Below are positions 22,401-30,493 of a stretch of DNA of 33,069 bases, piece after piece. Made by a program: the position numbers and the translations under genes. Numbering within the stretch: the stretch's first letter is position 1; each line of letters starts with the position of its first letter. The notes under the pieces were generated by a model. The model made no database searches and was not told the DNA's origin. It saw nothing but the letters and a program-made list of their open reading frames with translations. This DNA is from Oscillospiraceae bacterium. GTDB taxonomy: Bacteria > Bacillota > Clostridia > Oscillospirales > Oscillospiraceae. The stretch lies in NCBI GenBank assembly GCA_015067605.1, contig SVME01000012.1, positions 1-33,069 on the forward strand, read 5' to 3'.

Positions 22401-25187
22401 TACACCTTTGAGGTGCTTGCCAAGTTCCGCACATTCAGCCCATTCTCTGGGCAGCTTTAGCCACAGCTCCAGCTCCTGCCCGATGGCACTGAGTCGTTCA
22501 ATGCCGGTTTTTGTGGATGATGATTCTTCGCCGATGGCGGCAGCGAATTCCTCCACCACAGTACCAAGCCGCTCCAGCGACTGCCGGTACGCCGCTACGG
22601 ATTCTCGTAGGGCATTGCGCAGAGTCTGAGAGTATTGCTTGCAGCCAATCACCGCAAGGGGATGGTGCGCGGGATGCCCCACAGCCTTAGCCGCCCCAAT
22701 CAGCCGTTCTACCATGGTGTGCTGTTTTTCCAGACGATTTTTGTCGATGGCTTGGGCTTGTTGACGGGTAAATAGCCGGATATCATCGGCGGAGCGTACC
22801 AGCTCATAGCTGTCGATTAGTTGAAAAAGGCTTTTTCCACAGGGCTGCGCCTGATGCAGCGCCTGGGCATAGCCATCCAGATCCTTGCGGTTGACGCTGA
22901 TTTGCTCCGCCTTGGCGGCGAAGGCTTCGGGGGACATTTGCTTTGTGACCTCGGTGGCGCGGCGAAGCTGCTCCAGAACGTTCTTTTTCTTGGATTTGTT
23001 GGAGTGAAGCTCCAGACAGAAGGAGCCCAACCCCATATTTTCCAGACGCTTTTGCACAACCTCCAGCGCGGCCATCTTTTCGGCCACAAACAGCACGGTT
23101 TTCTCCTGTGCCAGCGCATTTGCAATCAGACCGGTGATGGTCTGGGACTTGCCGGTGCCAGGAGGGCCGTGGAGTACAAAGCTTTCTCCGTTGCAGGCAG
23201 CCTGAATGGCAAAAAGCTGTGAAGCATCTGCCGCCATGGGTAGCAACACATCACTCTCAGGGACAGTGGAGCCGATTTTCATATCCGTAGCGTCCCACGC
23301 CAGTTTACCATCAATGAGGCTCCGGACAATTTTGCTGCGCTGCAGATCCTCACACCGGTTACGGATATCATTCCACATTACGAATTGTGAGAAGGAGAAT
23401 ATACCAAGGTAGGCTGATTCCAGTGTGTCCCAACGCTTCTGAGACATCACCGCTTTGCGTAGAATGGTCAGCACACGGCGCACATCGATGCCGTGTTCGT
23501 CCTGAGGCAGAGGGTCCAGCCCTTCCACAGTGATGCCGGAGTCCTGCTTCAGCTTTTCCAGCATGGTGATGTTCATCTGGGGTTCTTCGTCACGAAGACG
23601 AATCACATACCCCTGTGCGGCAGATTTGCGAAGAATATCCACCGGTACCAGCATAATAGGTGCGTAGCGAGCCTTGGTGGAGCGGTCAGTTTCGTACCAC
23701 CGAAGCAAGCCCAGTGCTAGATATAGTGTGTTGGCACCGTTTTCCTCCAGAGCTGTCCGAGCATTGCGGTATAGATCTTTGATGGTTTTGCCCAGCTCTG
23801 CGTCGGTGTAAATGGTGCGTAGACGACGGTTTCCAAATTCCGACTGGATTACCGATGCGGCTGTGCCCAAATCGTGCATGGTGTCGAAGCAGGTTTCCTT
23901 CACCGGCCAGTCGCTGGGACGGGAGAGAATGGAAAAATCCTTTCCATCCGAAAGGGCATTCTCCAAATCATCCAGAGAGGTGGTCATGATGGGGAGGATG
24001 GTTTTGGTCAATCGCATGTTAATTAGTTGATTGCGAAGCCCCAAATCCAGTAGTTTCCGCTCCCATTGGGTCTGCCGAGTGGCAGGTGATGCGTTTGCGA
24101 TGCAGTCGATGTGAACCTTCTCTTCCAGTGGAGCAGGTGCATCGGAAATTTGCCTACGGGGCAGGGGAACGTTTTCAATACGCCAGCCGCTGTCTGTGGG
24201 GATTCGCAGAGGCAGCGGTGTAATACCACTGAGCCGAGAACGCCGCACATCTATGAAATACTCGATATCCGATAGCTCCTTTGCGGCACACTGCATAGCG
24301 CTATCGAAGTCAGCATCCTTTCCGTCGGTAAATAGGGTGCATTCTACCACGGCGATTTCGTTGACACCCTTGGCCAGCCGCTTGGTCAGCAAGGAGCTAT
24401 CGTCCTGAACCGCCTCGGGGAAGGTTTGATCTTCCAGCCACACACCGGCGAAGATGTGCCCCTCTTTCAGAATCAGCAACGGATGCAAGCCGGCAGCCTC
24501 AAGGCATCCGGCGTATAGCAGCGTCAAGTCCAAACAGGTGCCCAGCTTTTGCTGCATCACGCCGTCGCATAGCCGCACCCGCTGTCCCACAGCCTCAAAG
24601 CTGGCAGGCGGCATGGCGTAGCGAATCCGTTGCTCCTGCAAGGCGGCGTAAATAGCACCGGCCTGTGCCAGAGCCCGATTGCTGTCGCCGGTCTGATACC
24701 CGTCTATGGACGGGTCGGCGGTCCATTGTCCCAGATAGTCAGCGCTGCGGGCGATGATATTGATGATTTCCGGATGGTTGGGGGTGACGAATGCAGTGAG
24801 CAACTCTGGATAGTAGCCGCAGCCCTGCCACTCGTCAAAGGCCAGCGCCGTAACAGGGTAATCCTGTGCGTAAAGAATCTGCCCATCCCGTTCGATGGAG
24901 AAATGCAAATTTGCCTGAATCTTTTCGGTTAACTCCCCCAGAAAAGCTACATCCAGAACAGGATTGATATCGTCAAGCCTGCAAGCGGTGGCAGCGGGCA
25001 GAAGATCGATGTGCCGTTGATAGGGCAGACAGATAGCGGGACTGGCGGTGATTCTCAGTTCCAAGTCCTCCAGCACATCGCCGTCGTTGATCAGCGTGAT
25101 TTCCTGAATCATCTTCACACGGTTCTGCTGGAGCGCATAGTTCACCACCGGAGTCAAAGTGATATCAAAACGCAGTGTTCTCTCCAT
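19458..25187 (-). CDS. Giant DUF4011-type SF1 helicase with Vsr-like nuclease region
   Basis: A 1909-aa stand-alone protein of the DUF4011/COG1112 type. The N-terminal part (about 1-340) contains a transglutaminase-like segment with Cys in KLGTCLDLTLLYAGCLEAAG (about 217) and His in KEGHIFAGVWL (about 245). DUF4011 follows (about 375-600). The SF1 helicase core has Walker A HGPPGTGKSQT (about 670), a long coiled insertion, Walker B VVFDEASQMP (about 1295), GDPKQMPPT (about 1322), VQGDERDVILFS and NVAISRARQE (about 1532). A MTES_1575/Vsr-like nuclease region (RIDIGVVDP, LLGILLDGDSY, RDRE, GWNLIRVWSMDWW; about 1590-1665) and a C-terminal DUF3320 (about 1730-1830) follow. The start at 25187 has GAGGTG 8-9 nt upstream. 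Role unknown; the architecture suggests nucleic-acid surveillance or phage defence. Residue numbers are approximate. Confidence 0.88.
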   Translation of the reverse strand: MERTLRFDITLTPVVNYALQQNRVKMIQEITLINDGDVLEDLELRITASPAICLPYQRHIDLLPAATACRLDDINPVLDVAFLGELTEKIQANLHFSIERDGQILYAQDYPVTALAFDEWQGCGYYPELLTAFVTPNHPEIINIIARSADYLGQWTADPSIDGYQTGDSNRALAQAGAIYAALQEQRIRYAMPPASFEAVGQRVRLCDGVMQQKLGTCLDLTLLYAGCLEAAGLHPLLILKEGHIFAGVWLEDQTFPEAVQDDSSLLTKRLAKGVNEIAVVECTLFTDGKDADFDSAMQCAAKELSDIEYFIDVRRSRLSGITPLPLRIPTDSGWRIENVPLPRRQISDAPAPLEEKVHIDCIANASPATRQTQWERKLLDLGLRNQLINMRLTKTILPIMTTSLDDLENALSDGKDFSILSRPSDWPVKETCFDTMHDLGTAASVIQSEFGNRRLRTIYTDAELGKTIKDLYRNARTALEENGANTLYLALGLLRWYETDRSTKARYAPIMLVPVDILRKSAAQGYVIRLRDEEPQMNITMLEKLKQDSGITVEGLDPLPQDEHGIDVRRVLTILRKAVMSQKRWDTLESAYLGIFSFSQFVMWNDIRNRCEDLQRSKIVRSLIDGKLAWDATDMKIGSTVPESDVLLPMAADASQLFAIQAACNGESFVLHGPPGTGKSQTITGLIANALAQEKTVLFVAEKMAALEVVQKRLENMGLGSFCLELHSNKSKKKNVLEQLRRATEVTKQMSPEAFAAKAEQISVNRKDLDGYAQALHQAQPCGKSLFQLIDSYELVRSADDIRLFTRQQAQAIDKNRLEKQHTMVERLIGAAKAVGHPAHHPLAVIGCKQYSQTLRNALRESVAAYRQSLERLGTVVEEFAAAIGEESSSTKTGIERLSAIGQELELWLKLPREWAECAELGKHLKGVLELAQHHLMAQAHRDWLTQCWKEDFLSQNGAALAEEYKNISEKWFLPKALGKNSFSKRLQAWAKESVPKEDLFRHLDRLSLYQRESAAAQSLLAQYGVGLEILAQNGQIDWQAIVEWVQRAIKSAKRLIEEYRADSIRLRCAGVQSLQPQIQAMNQAWAGAEQARAAFLTALQISPSAANPERLDDQLALLDEITAHADQLKEWILWSALADEARALDLGSIVDAYMNGMGHEQILPAYEKACYQSLAMLAIEAAPVLNTFSGAQFNEKIEQFKRLDKELTALTRQEIYCRLASRIPNFTKEAAHSSEVGILQRAIRSGGRGQSIRKLFEQIPELLPRLCPCMLMSPISAAQYLDPKREPFHLVVFDEASQMPTCKAVGALARGQEAVIVGDPKQMPPTAFFATNSTDEEALDTEDLESILDDCLAMNMPQTHLLWHYRSRHESLIAYSNNRFYDSKLFTFPSVNDRASKVRLVNVDGVFDRGKSRQNRAEAEAVVEELKRRCYDSELSGQSVGVVTFNVNQQHLIDDLLTAACATDPTLEKWVYESAEPVFIKNLENVQGDERDVILFSIGYGPDESGKVYMNFGPLNRDGGWRRLNVAISRARQEMVVYATLKPDQINLSKTSAEGVAALKGFLEYAGGKPLPEPERTVRRSFQPSGIAQRICRALQAEGYQTDLRVGRSEYRIDIGVVDPEDPERYLLGILLDGDSYGTAKTTRDREIAQMSVLTGLGWNLIRVWSMDWWDNTEKELGRILRELERLRAEGPDVPSPEPEASTPEPTPTIVPEEPEEPEVYTATSFATVALEPEEFLSGAFRLQIRGRIHQVLLQEAPVRQDRLIKTVVQSFGISRATGKIQTHMETILSAMALPTTTQEEHIFYWLPDQGPEVYDGFRCNGDVKRDIREVAVQELANGLRHVLSEQLSMSREDLLRQTVKLLGYARLGGNVTVALENALAYAQSTGTIAVDSNGICALSEAEKTLN

Positions 25188-25266
25188 GGGGAAAGCACCT
25201 CACTTTACGAATCATATGGATATATTTTACGATTAAACGGCTCAAAAGTCAAACAATTTGGATAAG

Positions 25267-25292
25267 AAAAAACGTGCGCCTGAGCGCACGCT
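25267..25292 (-). terminator. Terminator of the ArsC/Spx-like gene
   Basis: CGTGCGC-TCAG-GCGCACG followed by TTTTTT on the minus strand, just after the stop at 25299. It also separates this gene from the giant helicase gene, which must have its own promoter in 25188-25265; I did not find a clear one. Confidence 0.9.
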
Positions 25293-25298
25293 TGAAAA

Positions 25299-25646
25299 TC
25301 ACAGAAGCCGTTCCCATTCTGCCTCCTTGAAGCCGGTGGTGATACCCTTGTCGGTGATGAGGATAGGCCGCTTCACCAGCATCCCGTCGGTGGCCAGCAG
25401 ACGAAGCTGTTCTTCTTCGGACAGATCGGGAAGCCGCTCCTTGAGATTCATGGACTTGTAAACTAGACCGCTGGTGTTGAAGAAACGTTTCAGAGGCAGA
25501 CCGCTTTGCTGATGCCAGAGCTTCAGCTCTTCATAGGTAGGCGGATTCTCCTTGATGTGTCTGCTGACGTAAGAAACACCTTTGTCATCCAGCCACGCTT
25601 TTGCCTTCTTGCAGGTAGAGCAGGGGGGATATTCGATGAATAACAT
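25299..25646 (-). CDS. ArsC/Spx-family thioredoxin-fold protein
   Basis: A 115-aa member of the arsenate reductase/Spx/YffB superfamily. The redox motif is CSTCKKA near residues 9-15, with the typical later stretches YVSRHIKENPPTYEEL, FNTSGLVYKSMNLKERLPDLS and DGMLVKRPILI (the cis-Pro and RP loop). Spx proper has CxxC and binds RNA polymerase. ArsC-type reductases use one Cys. This protein has CSTC, and its substrate is unknown. The start is either ATG 25646 (MLFIEYPP) or ATG 25652 (MCMLF); neither has a strong ribosome site (GCGAGTGA is nearest), and I give the one that fits the family N terminus. Monocistronic with its own terminator. Confidence 0.85.
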   Translation of the reverse strand: MLFIEYPPCSTCKKAKAWLDDKGVSYVSRHIKENPPTYEELKLWHQQSGLPLKRFFNTSGLVYKSMNLKERLPDLSEEEQLRLLATDGMLVKRPILITDKGITTGFKEAEWERLL

Positions 25647-25765
25647 ACACATTCACTCGCTTTCGTTTTTGTTTATCATAGCATAGTATAAACTGTTTTT
25701 CAACAAAAAAGCCCTGCTTGGTGCAGATTACCGTAGCGAAAAATCATATAATTACGAGAATACCA

Positions 25766-25794
25766 TTGTCCCGTTCAAAGAATAGTGGTATAAT
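25766..25794 (+). promoter_or_regulatory. Sigma-A promoter of the lipoprotein gene
   Basis: TTGTCC (25766-25771), 17 nt, TATAAT (25789-25794) with a TGG extension. Start near 25801, about 10 nt before the ATG, so the leader is very short. Confidence 0.72.
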
Positions 25795-25810
25795 ATTAGG
25801 GGTGATTAAA

Positions 25811-26323
25811 ATGAAAATAAGGAAAACGGTCTGTTTAGCATACTTGATGATCATCTGTTGCTTGCTGTGCGCCTGCGATCCTGGATCTTACTCGATTGAC
25901 CGAGCGGCGTTGGATAACGTCGTTAGCGTTGAACTGATTGAATATAAAAACCCAGACCAAAAACATTTTGCCACTTGGGTATCGAATCAGTTTGATAAGC
26001 TAGCCCCGTTTGATTCGGCCAATGCTACGGTTCTTGAAACATTGCCTGCGGAAAAAATGGATGACTTTTTGGATGCATTTTCAAAAACAGACATACTTGC
26101 GTCCTACTATGCGTACGACTCCCCAAAGGGCATTTGCCTGCGACTCAATTATGCAAACGATAATTTCCTGATTATTTGGGCGAACTACGCAGAGGATAAG
26201 CATTCCGGCTACATCGGGGAATATTCATCAGACGGAACCGTTTTGTCTTTCTGGGGTTCTTTCAGTGCTTTGAGAGATTATGAGGATTTGGTGAATCAAT
26301 ATTTTTCACATAGCTTGCCGTAA
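25811..26323 (+). CDS. Putative lipoprotein, unknown function
   Basis: The 170-aa product has a lipoprotein signal peptide: MKIRKTVCLAYLMIICCLLCAC, with lipobox LCAC and the acylated Cys near residue 22. The mature part is acidic and probably sits on the outer face of the membrane. It shows no motif I recognise; stretches such as LPAEKMDDFLDAFSKTDIL and GICLRLNYANDNFLIIWANY look like a small alpha/beta domain. I chose the ATG at 25811 because GGGGTGA lies 6 nt upstream and the promoter predicts a start at about 25801. The track start at 25718 precedes that promoter. A long perfect palindrome follows the gene. Confidence 0.8.
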   Translation: MKIRKTVCLAYLMIICCLLCACDPGSYSIDRAALDNVVSVELIEYKNPDQKHFATWVSNQFDKLAPFDSANATVLETLPAEKMDDFLDAFSKTDILASYYAYDSPKGICLRLNYANDNFLIIWANYAEDKHSGYIGEYSSDGTVLSFWGSFSALRDYEDLVNQYFSHSLP

Positions 26324-26331
26324 GAATAAGT

Positions 26332-26378
26332 ACGCCCCTTCCAGCCTTCCTGCATGAGAGGAAGGCTGGAAGGGGCGT
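26332..26378. terminator. Perfect 20-bp palindrome after the lipoprotein gene
   Basis: ACGCCCCTTCCAGCCTTCCT / AGGAAGGCTGGAAGGGGCGT with a 7-nt loop, 8 nt after the stop. It is unusually long and perfect. It is only weakly followed by T, so it may act as a terminator or mRNA-stabilising hairpin, or be a repeat-derived or insertion-derived unit. Confidence 0.6.
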
Positions 26379-26462
26379 GCTTGCTTCAAGGGATACATTT
26401 TCCATAAAAAATTCTGTCCCCAAATAAATTAATGAGAAGTATCGGCTATCGACGATGTGAAG

Positions 26463-26720
26463 TTATGCCAATGGCATAGCGAAGTAGGGGTGGTTGAACC
26501 TTGCCGGACTTGTTTTGGGGATGTCAGCAAAGTATTCCAGAATCTCAATCTTCAGTACATCCACATCCAAAGTATTCTGCGATTGTGCAAGAAACTTGTC
26601 GATGTACTTTTTGTAGTCGCTCAGCGTTCTCTCACGGACTTTCTGAGCCTTTTTCAGGGCGAGAAATTCATTAGCAACCTCTCGCAGCGTGCGGTCATCG
26701 CAGACCATTTTCATTCGCAT
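26463..26720 (-). pseudogene. Truncated tyrosine recombinase (integrase) N-terminal stump
   Basis: The 85-aa ORF reads like the N-terminal core-binding (SAM-like) domain of a phage or ICE integrase: TLREVANEFLALKKAQKVRERTLSDYKKYIDKFL...LKIEILEYFADIPKTSPARFNHPY. Similarity to the family stops there. The last eight residues (FAMPLA and neighbours) look unrelated, and the catalytic Arg-His-Arg-Tyr domain is absent. The ATG at 26720 has GAGGTG 7 nt upstream, so the stump could still be translated. It marks the left edge of the accessory island that also contains an excisionase-like gene at 30779-30970. A short intact regulator derived from an integrase is a less likely reading. Confidence 0.7.
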
Positions 26721-26736
26721 AATCTACACCTCACAA

Positions 26737-26806
26737 TTTGTCAAAACCGTAGGCCTAGAAGATGTTTTTGGCTCTTCCGAAATCCGTATTTCTAACTTTT
26801 TGACAA
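26737..26806. repeat. 10-bp perfect inverted repeat upstream of the integrase stump
   Basis: TTTGTCAAAA (26737-26746) and TTTTGACAAA (26797-26806), separated by 50 nt. It lies in the gene-free stretch 26721-27195 and could be an operator or recombinase arm-type site; function unknown. Confidence 0.45.
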
Positions 26807-26845
26807 ACAAAAAAGGGAATTTACAAGTAAAACTTGTAAATTCCC
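26807..26845 (-). terminator. Terminator downstream of the helicase operon
   Basis: GGGAATTTACAAG-TTTTA-CTTGTAAATTCCC followed by TTTTTTG on the minus strand. It is 350 nt beyond the helicase stop, the first good terminator met by that transcript. Confidence 0.82.
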
Positions 26846-27195
26846 AATCTTGGCAGGGGCACTAGGACTTGAATTCTCGGTTGTTCAGCATTTAACTATC
26901 ATTTGTTGCTATCATTAACCAAAACTCGGCAATCTCGGAACATTTAGTTGCCATTACTAATCTCCCTTAACCCCCGTTTACCTTCCCCGCAAGGGAGAAA
27001 ATAAGGGAGAAAACCACCGCATCGTCGCATAGCAGGTATGCATTTACCCTTAGGCACAAACTTCCGTTTGTAGAAACAGCACCATTCTATTAAAAAAGCA
27101 ATTATTGTTTCTACTTCTCTTTAGCTAGGCAACATGCAGTACTCCAAATTTGAACCGATTCATTTACCAGTAATTATGAAGATGACCCAAACATT
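26846..27195. other. Gene-free stretch with a possible tRNA-end/att remnant
   Basis: I see no gene here. The minus strand of 26849-26882 reads CCGAGAATTCAAGTCCTAGTGCCCCTGCCA. This resembles a degenerate T-arm (TTCAAGTCC) plus acceptor end of a tRNA, as left at integrase attachment sites. The original T-stem pairing is lost. Other content: repeated CTCCCTT/AAGGGAG strings near 26960-27015 and a small ACAAAC/GTTTGT hairpin near 27055-27070. Confidence 0.3.
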
Positions 27196-29493
27196 TCAAG
27201 ATTCTAGCTCAAGGTATCCAGCATTGAGTGAATGATCCAAGCAAGACGAAATACCATTCATATTTGAGCCCATAATGGTCACCATAAATCTGGCCCTTGA
27301 TATTGCTAAATAAAGCATATTATATGCTGAGTACATAATAAAATGCTTCGAAATGTCGCTCGTTCCAGATGTTTGAGGCACTCGTCCCTCATCTACGCCA
27401 ATCAGGATTACCCCTTGAAACTCAAGACCGTTAATCGAAAAAGGAGATGCAAGCGTCAATTTTGTACAATCGCGTTCGTCACCTTGATCCAATACATTAA
27501 ATTGTCTTCCGGTTTGCTTTTCAAGCATTGCTACCCCTTCTTGGGAAAGCCACTTTTCATCAAAGGAAATTATCGCAATATCGCTCAGGCGACACTGCAA
27601 GGTTTTTACAAACTTACCTACTACTTGGCCTAGGTTGCCTATCAATCTGTCATCATTATCGTACATGTGCAGCTTTGGACGCTCAGCTTTCTCTTCATCG
27701 CTGCTTGTAAAGCAATACTGGGGATTATTATAAGGATTAGAAAACGTAGTTCCAAACATTAGCGTTCCTGAAGCAGCTATGGATGCACACAGTTCAGCAA
27801 TTTGCGGACTGCTTCTGAATACAGTTTGGAGGTTCTTAGATTCTGGTGTTCCAAATGCTTTTTCGGAGATATAGTCTGCACTTACATCTCCCTGATCTCC
27901 GATAGCCTGTGCATAGTCCAACGCAAAGCAAATCGGAATCTCTTTTACAGTAGGATTCTTCGTCAGAAAGTGAAACACACTTTGTTCATTGATGTTAAAC
28001 AAATGCACTTCATCTGCGAAAATATAATCAAACCCTTCATTTACACGCTCTCTACGCCAAATGGGGGCATTTAATCTCGAAAGTGCTTCCATTGTAACAT
28101 CATCAACATCAAACGTACCATAATCTTGCAAGCCTTTTTGATAATCCAAGAAAATCGAGAATACGAATTCCTTGTCTGCTTTTGTTACACAAGGAATACC
28201 ATTCTCAATAGATTTAATGTCATAATAGCTTTCTATAGTACAATCTGTCCGCCCTTTAATTTGAACGCTAAACTCATGCTGAAGCATATTATACAAAACT
28301 TGTTTATGCGTTTTTTCCTCACAAAACAAATCCTGCACCCCTTGGCTAATAATCGGGAAGTATGTTTTCAGTCTCTTGCTAGAAATCGCTTTCTGAACCG
28401 ACTCGTGAATCAACATCAGCTGATAATTCTTTGATTCAAGTGCATCCGCTTCCAGGAGCATACTATCTGCAATCCTTGCAAAACGACTACAAAAAGACAT
28501 TAGTGTTTCGAAGCGAATTGACTGTGCAGAATTAGGATCCAAGAAACGTGCATAATCATCATAATAAGAGAACAGTTCCTTGTTACGGACCGATGTTGAT
28601 TCACTATGAGCAAAAAAGGCTATTTTAAATGGCTTCCCTTCGCACTCTTTTTGTTTCAACAGTTTGTATGCACGCATTATCATCGAAATAGTTTTGCCGG
28701 TACCCGCAGCCCCTTCAATGCGAAGTGGCGTATCGAGCGAAGCATAGTCAACAATAGCACGTTGCGAATCTGTCAGCATCTGGTACTGCCTGTCAATCCC
28801 CCAATAAATAAAATCACTTCTTTCCTCGAGAGATGTTGATTCTACCAGTTCAAGAGCCTGCGTGCGTGCTGTATTATCTTGTGTCTGAATGCCTATATGT
28901 TTACTAATCAGCAGACGATACGTAGATGCATACACTTCCCCAGCTTCTCTCAAAATAGAAGTATCAACGACATCTTTCACTTGAGAGGGTTCCTCTGCAT
29001 TATATTTATATGCTAATAAGGGGTGATCTATTCCTCTGTTTGTTAATCTAAGGACTGTATTTGATCTTTCAATGACAATCCGAGAGTGATCCGGTTGGGG
29101 GAATGGGAACAAAATGGATTTTGTCTCATAGTATCTCTCCGACAGCGAAAACGGGTGTCGATCCCATATTTTCAATGCCAAACGTAAGGTTTTTTGAATC
29201 AGGGTTAATAGTCTGGCAGGATTCTCTCTTTCAATCATTATGTTGCATTGCTCTAGATCAATGCAAAAAATGCGGGCACCCTTTTGTGAGTTATCTTGTT
29301 CTTTTTTTAGTCCAACAAACTGTATGCCACTAGAACAATAATCCACTACTGTATTATGGAATTGCTCACTCTGGAGTTCGCCGCATATATGTTGAACAAA
29401 CCTTCTACCTTCACCATATTCCACACTTTGCAATTGTGTATCTGCTATATATGTAGAAATAGCACTTTGATCAAAAAGCAAATACTTAATCAT
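27196..29493 (-). CDS. UvrD/Rep-type superfamily 1 helicase of a two-gene accessory operon
   Basis: A 765-aa ATP-dependent helicase. Residues 1-230 form an N-terminal domain I do not recognise, with no nuclease motif I can see. The helicase part starts with a Q-like motif DRQYQMLTDSQRAIV (about 234-248) and Walker A GAAGTGKT (261-268). It then has Walker B YIFADEVHLFN (about 490), CFALDYAQAIGDQGD in the place of the usual GDxxQ motif, VFRSSPQIAEL, INGLEFQGVILIGVDEG and YNMLYLAISRARFMVTI near the C terminus. The ATG at 29493 has GGAGGTGA 4 nt upstream and overlaps the stop of the preceding unknown gene as ATGA, so the two are translationally coupled. The AT-rich sequence and flanking integrase stump and HTH gene suggest horizontal transfer. 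A defence role is inferred from context only. Confidence 0.85.
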   Translation of the reverse strand: MIKYLLFDQSAISTYIADTQLQSVEYGEGRRFVQHICGELQSEQFHNTVVDYCSSGIQFVGLKKEQDNSQKGARIFCIDLEQCNIMIERENPARLLTLIQKTLRLALKIWDRHPFSLSERYYETKSILFPFPQPDHSRIVIERSNTVLRLTNRGIDHPLLAYKYNAEEPSQVKDVVDTSILREAGEVYASTYRLLISKHIGIQTQDNTARTQALELVESTSLEERSDFIYWGIDRQYQMLTDSQRAIVDYASLDTPLRIEGAAGTGKTISMIMRAYKLLKQKECEGKPFKIAFFAHSESTSVRNKELFSYYDDYARFLDPNSAQSIRFETLMSFCSRFARIADSMLLEADALESKNYQLMLIHESVQKAISSKRLKTYFPIISQGVQDLFCEEKTHKQVLYNMLQHEFSVQIKGRTDCTIESYYDIKSIENGIPCVTKADKEFVFSIFLDYQKGLQDYGTFDVDDVTMEALSRLNAPIWRRERVNEGFDYIFADEVHLFNINEQSVFHFLTKNPTVKEIPICFALDYAQAIGDQGDVSADYISEKAFGTPESKNLQTVFRSSPQIAELCASIAASGTLMFGTTFSNPYNNPQYCFTSSDEEKAERPKLHMYDNDDRLIGNLGQVVGKFVKTLQCRLSDIAIISFDEKWLSQEGVAMLEKQTGRQFNVLDQGDERDCTKLTLASPFSINGLEFQGVILIGVDEGRVPQTSGTSDISKHFIMYSAYNMLYLAISRARFMVTIMGSNMNGISSCLDHSLNAGYLELES

Positions 29494-30422
29494 TTTGTCA
29501 CCTCCGTATAACATCTTGTAATAACATCTGAATAATCCTTTTGAGTTGGATTGTCGATCCCAATGCGAATAAACGCATTAGAGAACCTTTGCATCAGATG
29601 CTCACACCAGGGCGACTGAATCACGCCCTCAATTGCTACATAATCAGAATCATCGTTAAGCCAATAATTTGTCGATAACCGTCTATTCTCATGAATACCA
29701 CTTAGCATCCGATCTATTTCTTGTTGGATACCTGTATTTACCACATCAATCATATCTTCGGGAGATGGAAGTTTGGGGAGAACCTGATAGTCAATACCAG
29801 GAGACTTGATCATTTCTGCATCTTTTATAGACAATTTCCCGATTTCAAGCAAATCAACGATAAGGCCTTTATTGTATACCGAATTCTGTAAATATGCGTG
29901 TTGGGGTAAATAATAGTAATGATTTCTGTCCCCTTTGTCTATTCTCGTGAGTTCTTCTATTGAAGGTCTAGGTTTTCTCTTTATAGCCTCACTCCTATGC
30001 ATATCAGTCATATCTTTTCTAATAAAAATGTAGTATTCCTTTATTCTGCTTAACAAACTATCGACTTTTCCAGTTTGTTTTTTATTCCCAGAATACTCGA
30101 TCCGTTTTTGGGAAATAACTGTTTCCAAATCACTTCTGCTTAATGAGATTAGGACATCACCATTTAAGTCAATTTCACTTGCCATAGAAGAAATGCCGTT
30201 TCTTAGATTCTGAATTATTTCCCGATAAACAATATTATATCCGTGTTCCGTACAAAACCAATCTGAAGCGTCCACCGCAACCAAGAAATAGTACTTAGGT
30301 ACTTTCTTCTGTGCAATATCGCACCTAGCAGTAATAATTACAGCATAACACGGGATGGTTGGGTATTTTGAGGAACGAACTCCATAAATAACTGTACCTT
30401 GGTCAATTGAGAAACTATTCAT
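29490..30422 (-). CDS. Unknown 310-aa protein, partner of the helicase
   Basis: I do not recognise this protein. It has no signal peptide or membrane segment and should be cytosolic. The N-terminal part (about 1-60) is beta-rich: QGTVIYGVRSS, then CYAVIITARCDIAQKKVPKYYFLVAV, with a CDIA motif. The middle is charged (KRKPRPSIEELTRIDKGDRNHYYYLP, about 155-180). The C-terminal part (about 225-305) contains IQQEIDRMLSGIHENRRLSTNYW and SPWCEHLMQRFSNAFIRIGID. The start ATG at 30422 has GAGGAG about 10 nt upstream. It is the first gene of a two-gene operon: its stop overlaps the helicase start by 4 nt. It has its own promoter with tandem 10-mers in the leader. It is likely a partner or sensor for the helicase, but that is inference. 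Confidence 0.8.
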   Translation of the reverse strand: MNSFSIDQGTVIYGVRSSKYPTIPCYAVIITARCDIAQKKVPKYYFLVAVDASDWFCTEHGYNIVYREIIQNLRNGISSMASEIDLNGDVLISLSRSDLETVISQKRIEYSGNKKQTGKVDSLLSRIKEYYIFIRKDMTDMHRSEAIKRKPRPSIEELTRIDKGDRNHYYYLPQHAYLQNSVYNKGLIVDLLEIGKLSIKDAEMIKSPGIDYQVLPKLPSPEDMIDVVNTGIQQEIDRMLSGIHENRRLSTNYWLNDDSDYVAIEGVIQSPWCEHLMQRFSNAFIRIGIDNPTQKDYSDVITRCYTEVTK

Positions 30423-30454
30423 TCTATCTATACTCCTCGACTGAACTGATATTT

Positions 30455-30474
30455 ACAAGTAACTACAAGGAACT
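30455..30474. repeat. Tandem 10-mer pair in the leader of the unknown-helicase operon
   Basis: ACAAGTAACT followed directly by ACAAGGAACT (9 of 10 identical; minus strand AGTTCCTTGT AGTTACTTGT). The 10-bp period means both copies face the same side of the helix. Positioned between the predicted start (about 30487) and the gene, it could be an operator. Confidence 0.5.
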
Positions 30475-30493
30475 ATAACATATTTTTGACATT

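Noticed and set aside
19458-25187. Mokosh system assignment for the DUF4011 helicase
   Set aside because: No PLD or Ser/Thr kinase domain is seen in it or beside it; the C-terminal region looks Vsr-like.
27196-29493. Gabija (GajB) assignment for the UvrD-type helicase
   Set aside because: No GajA-like OLD/TOPRIM gene is adjacent; the partner is a different, unrecognised protein.
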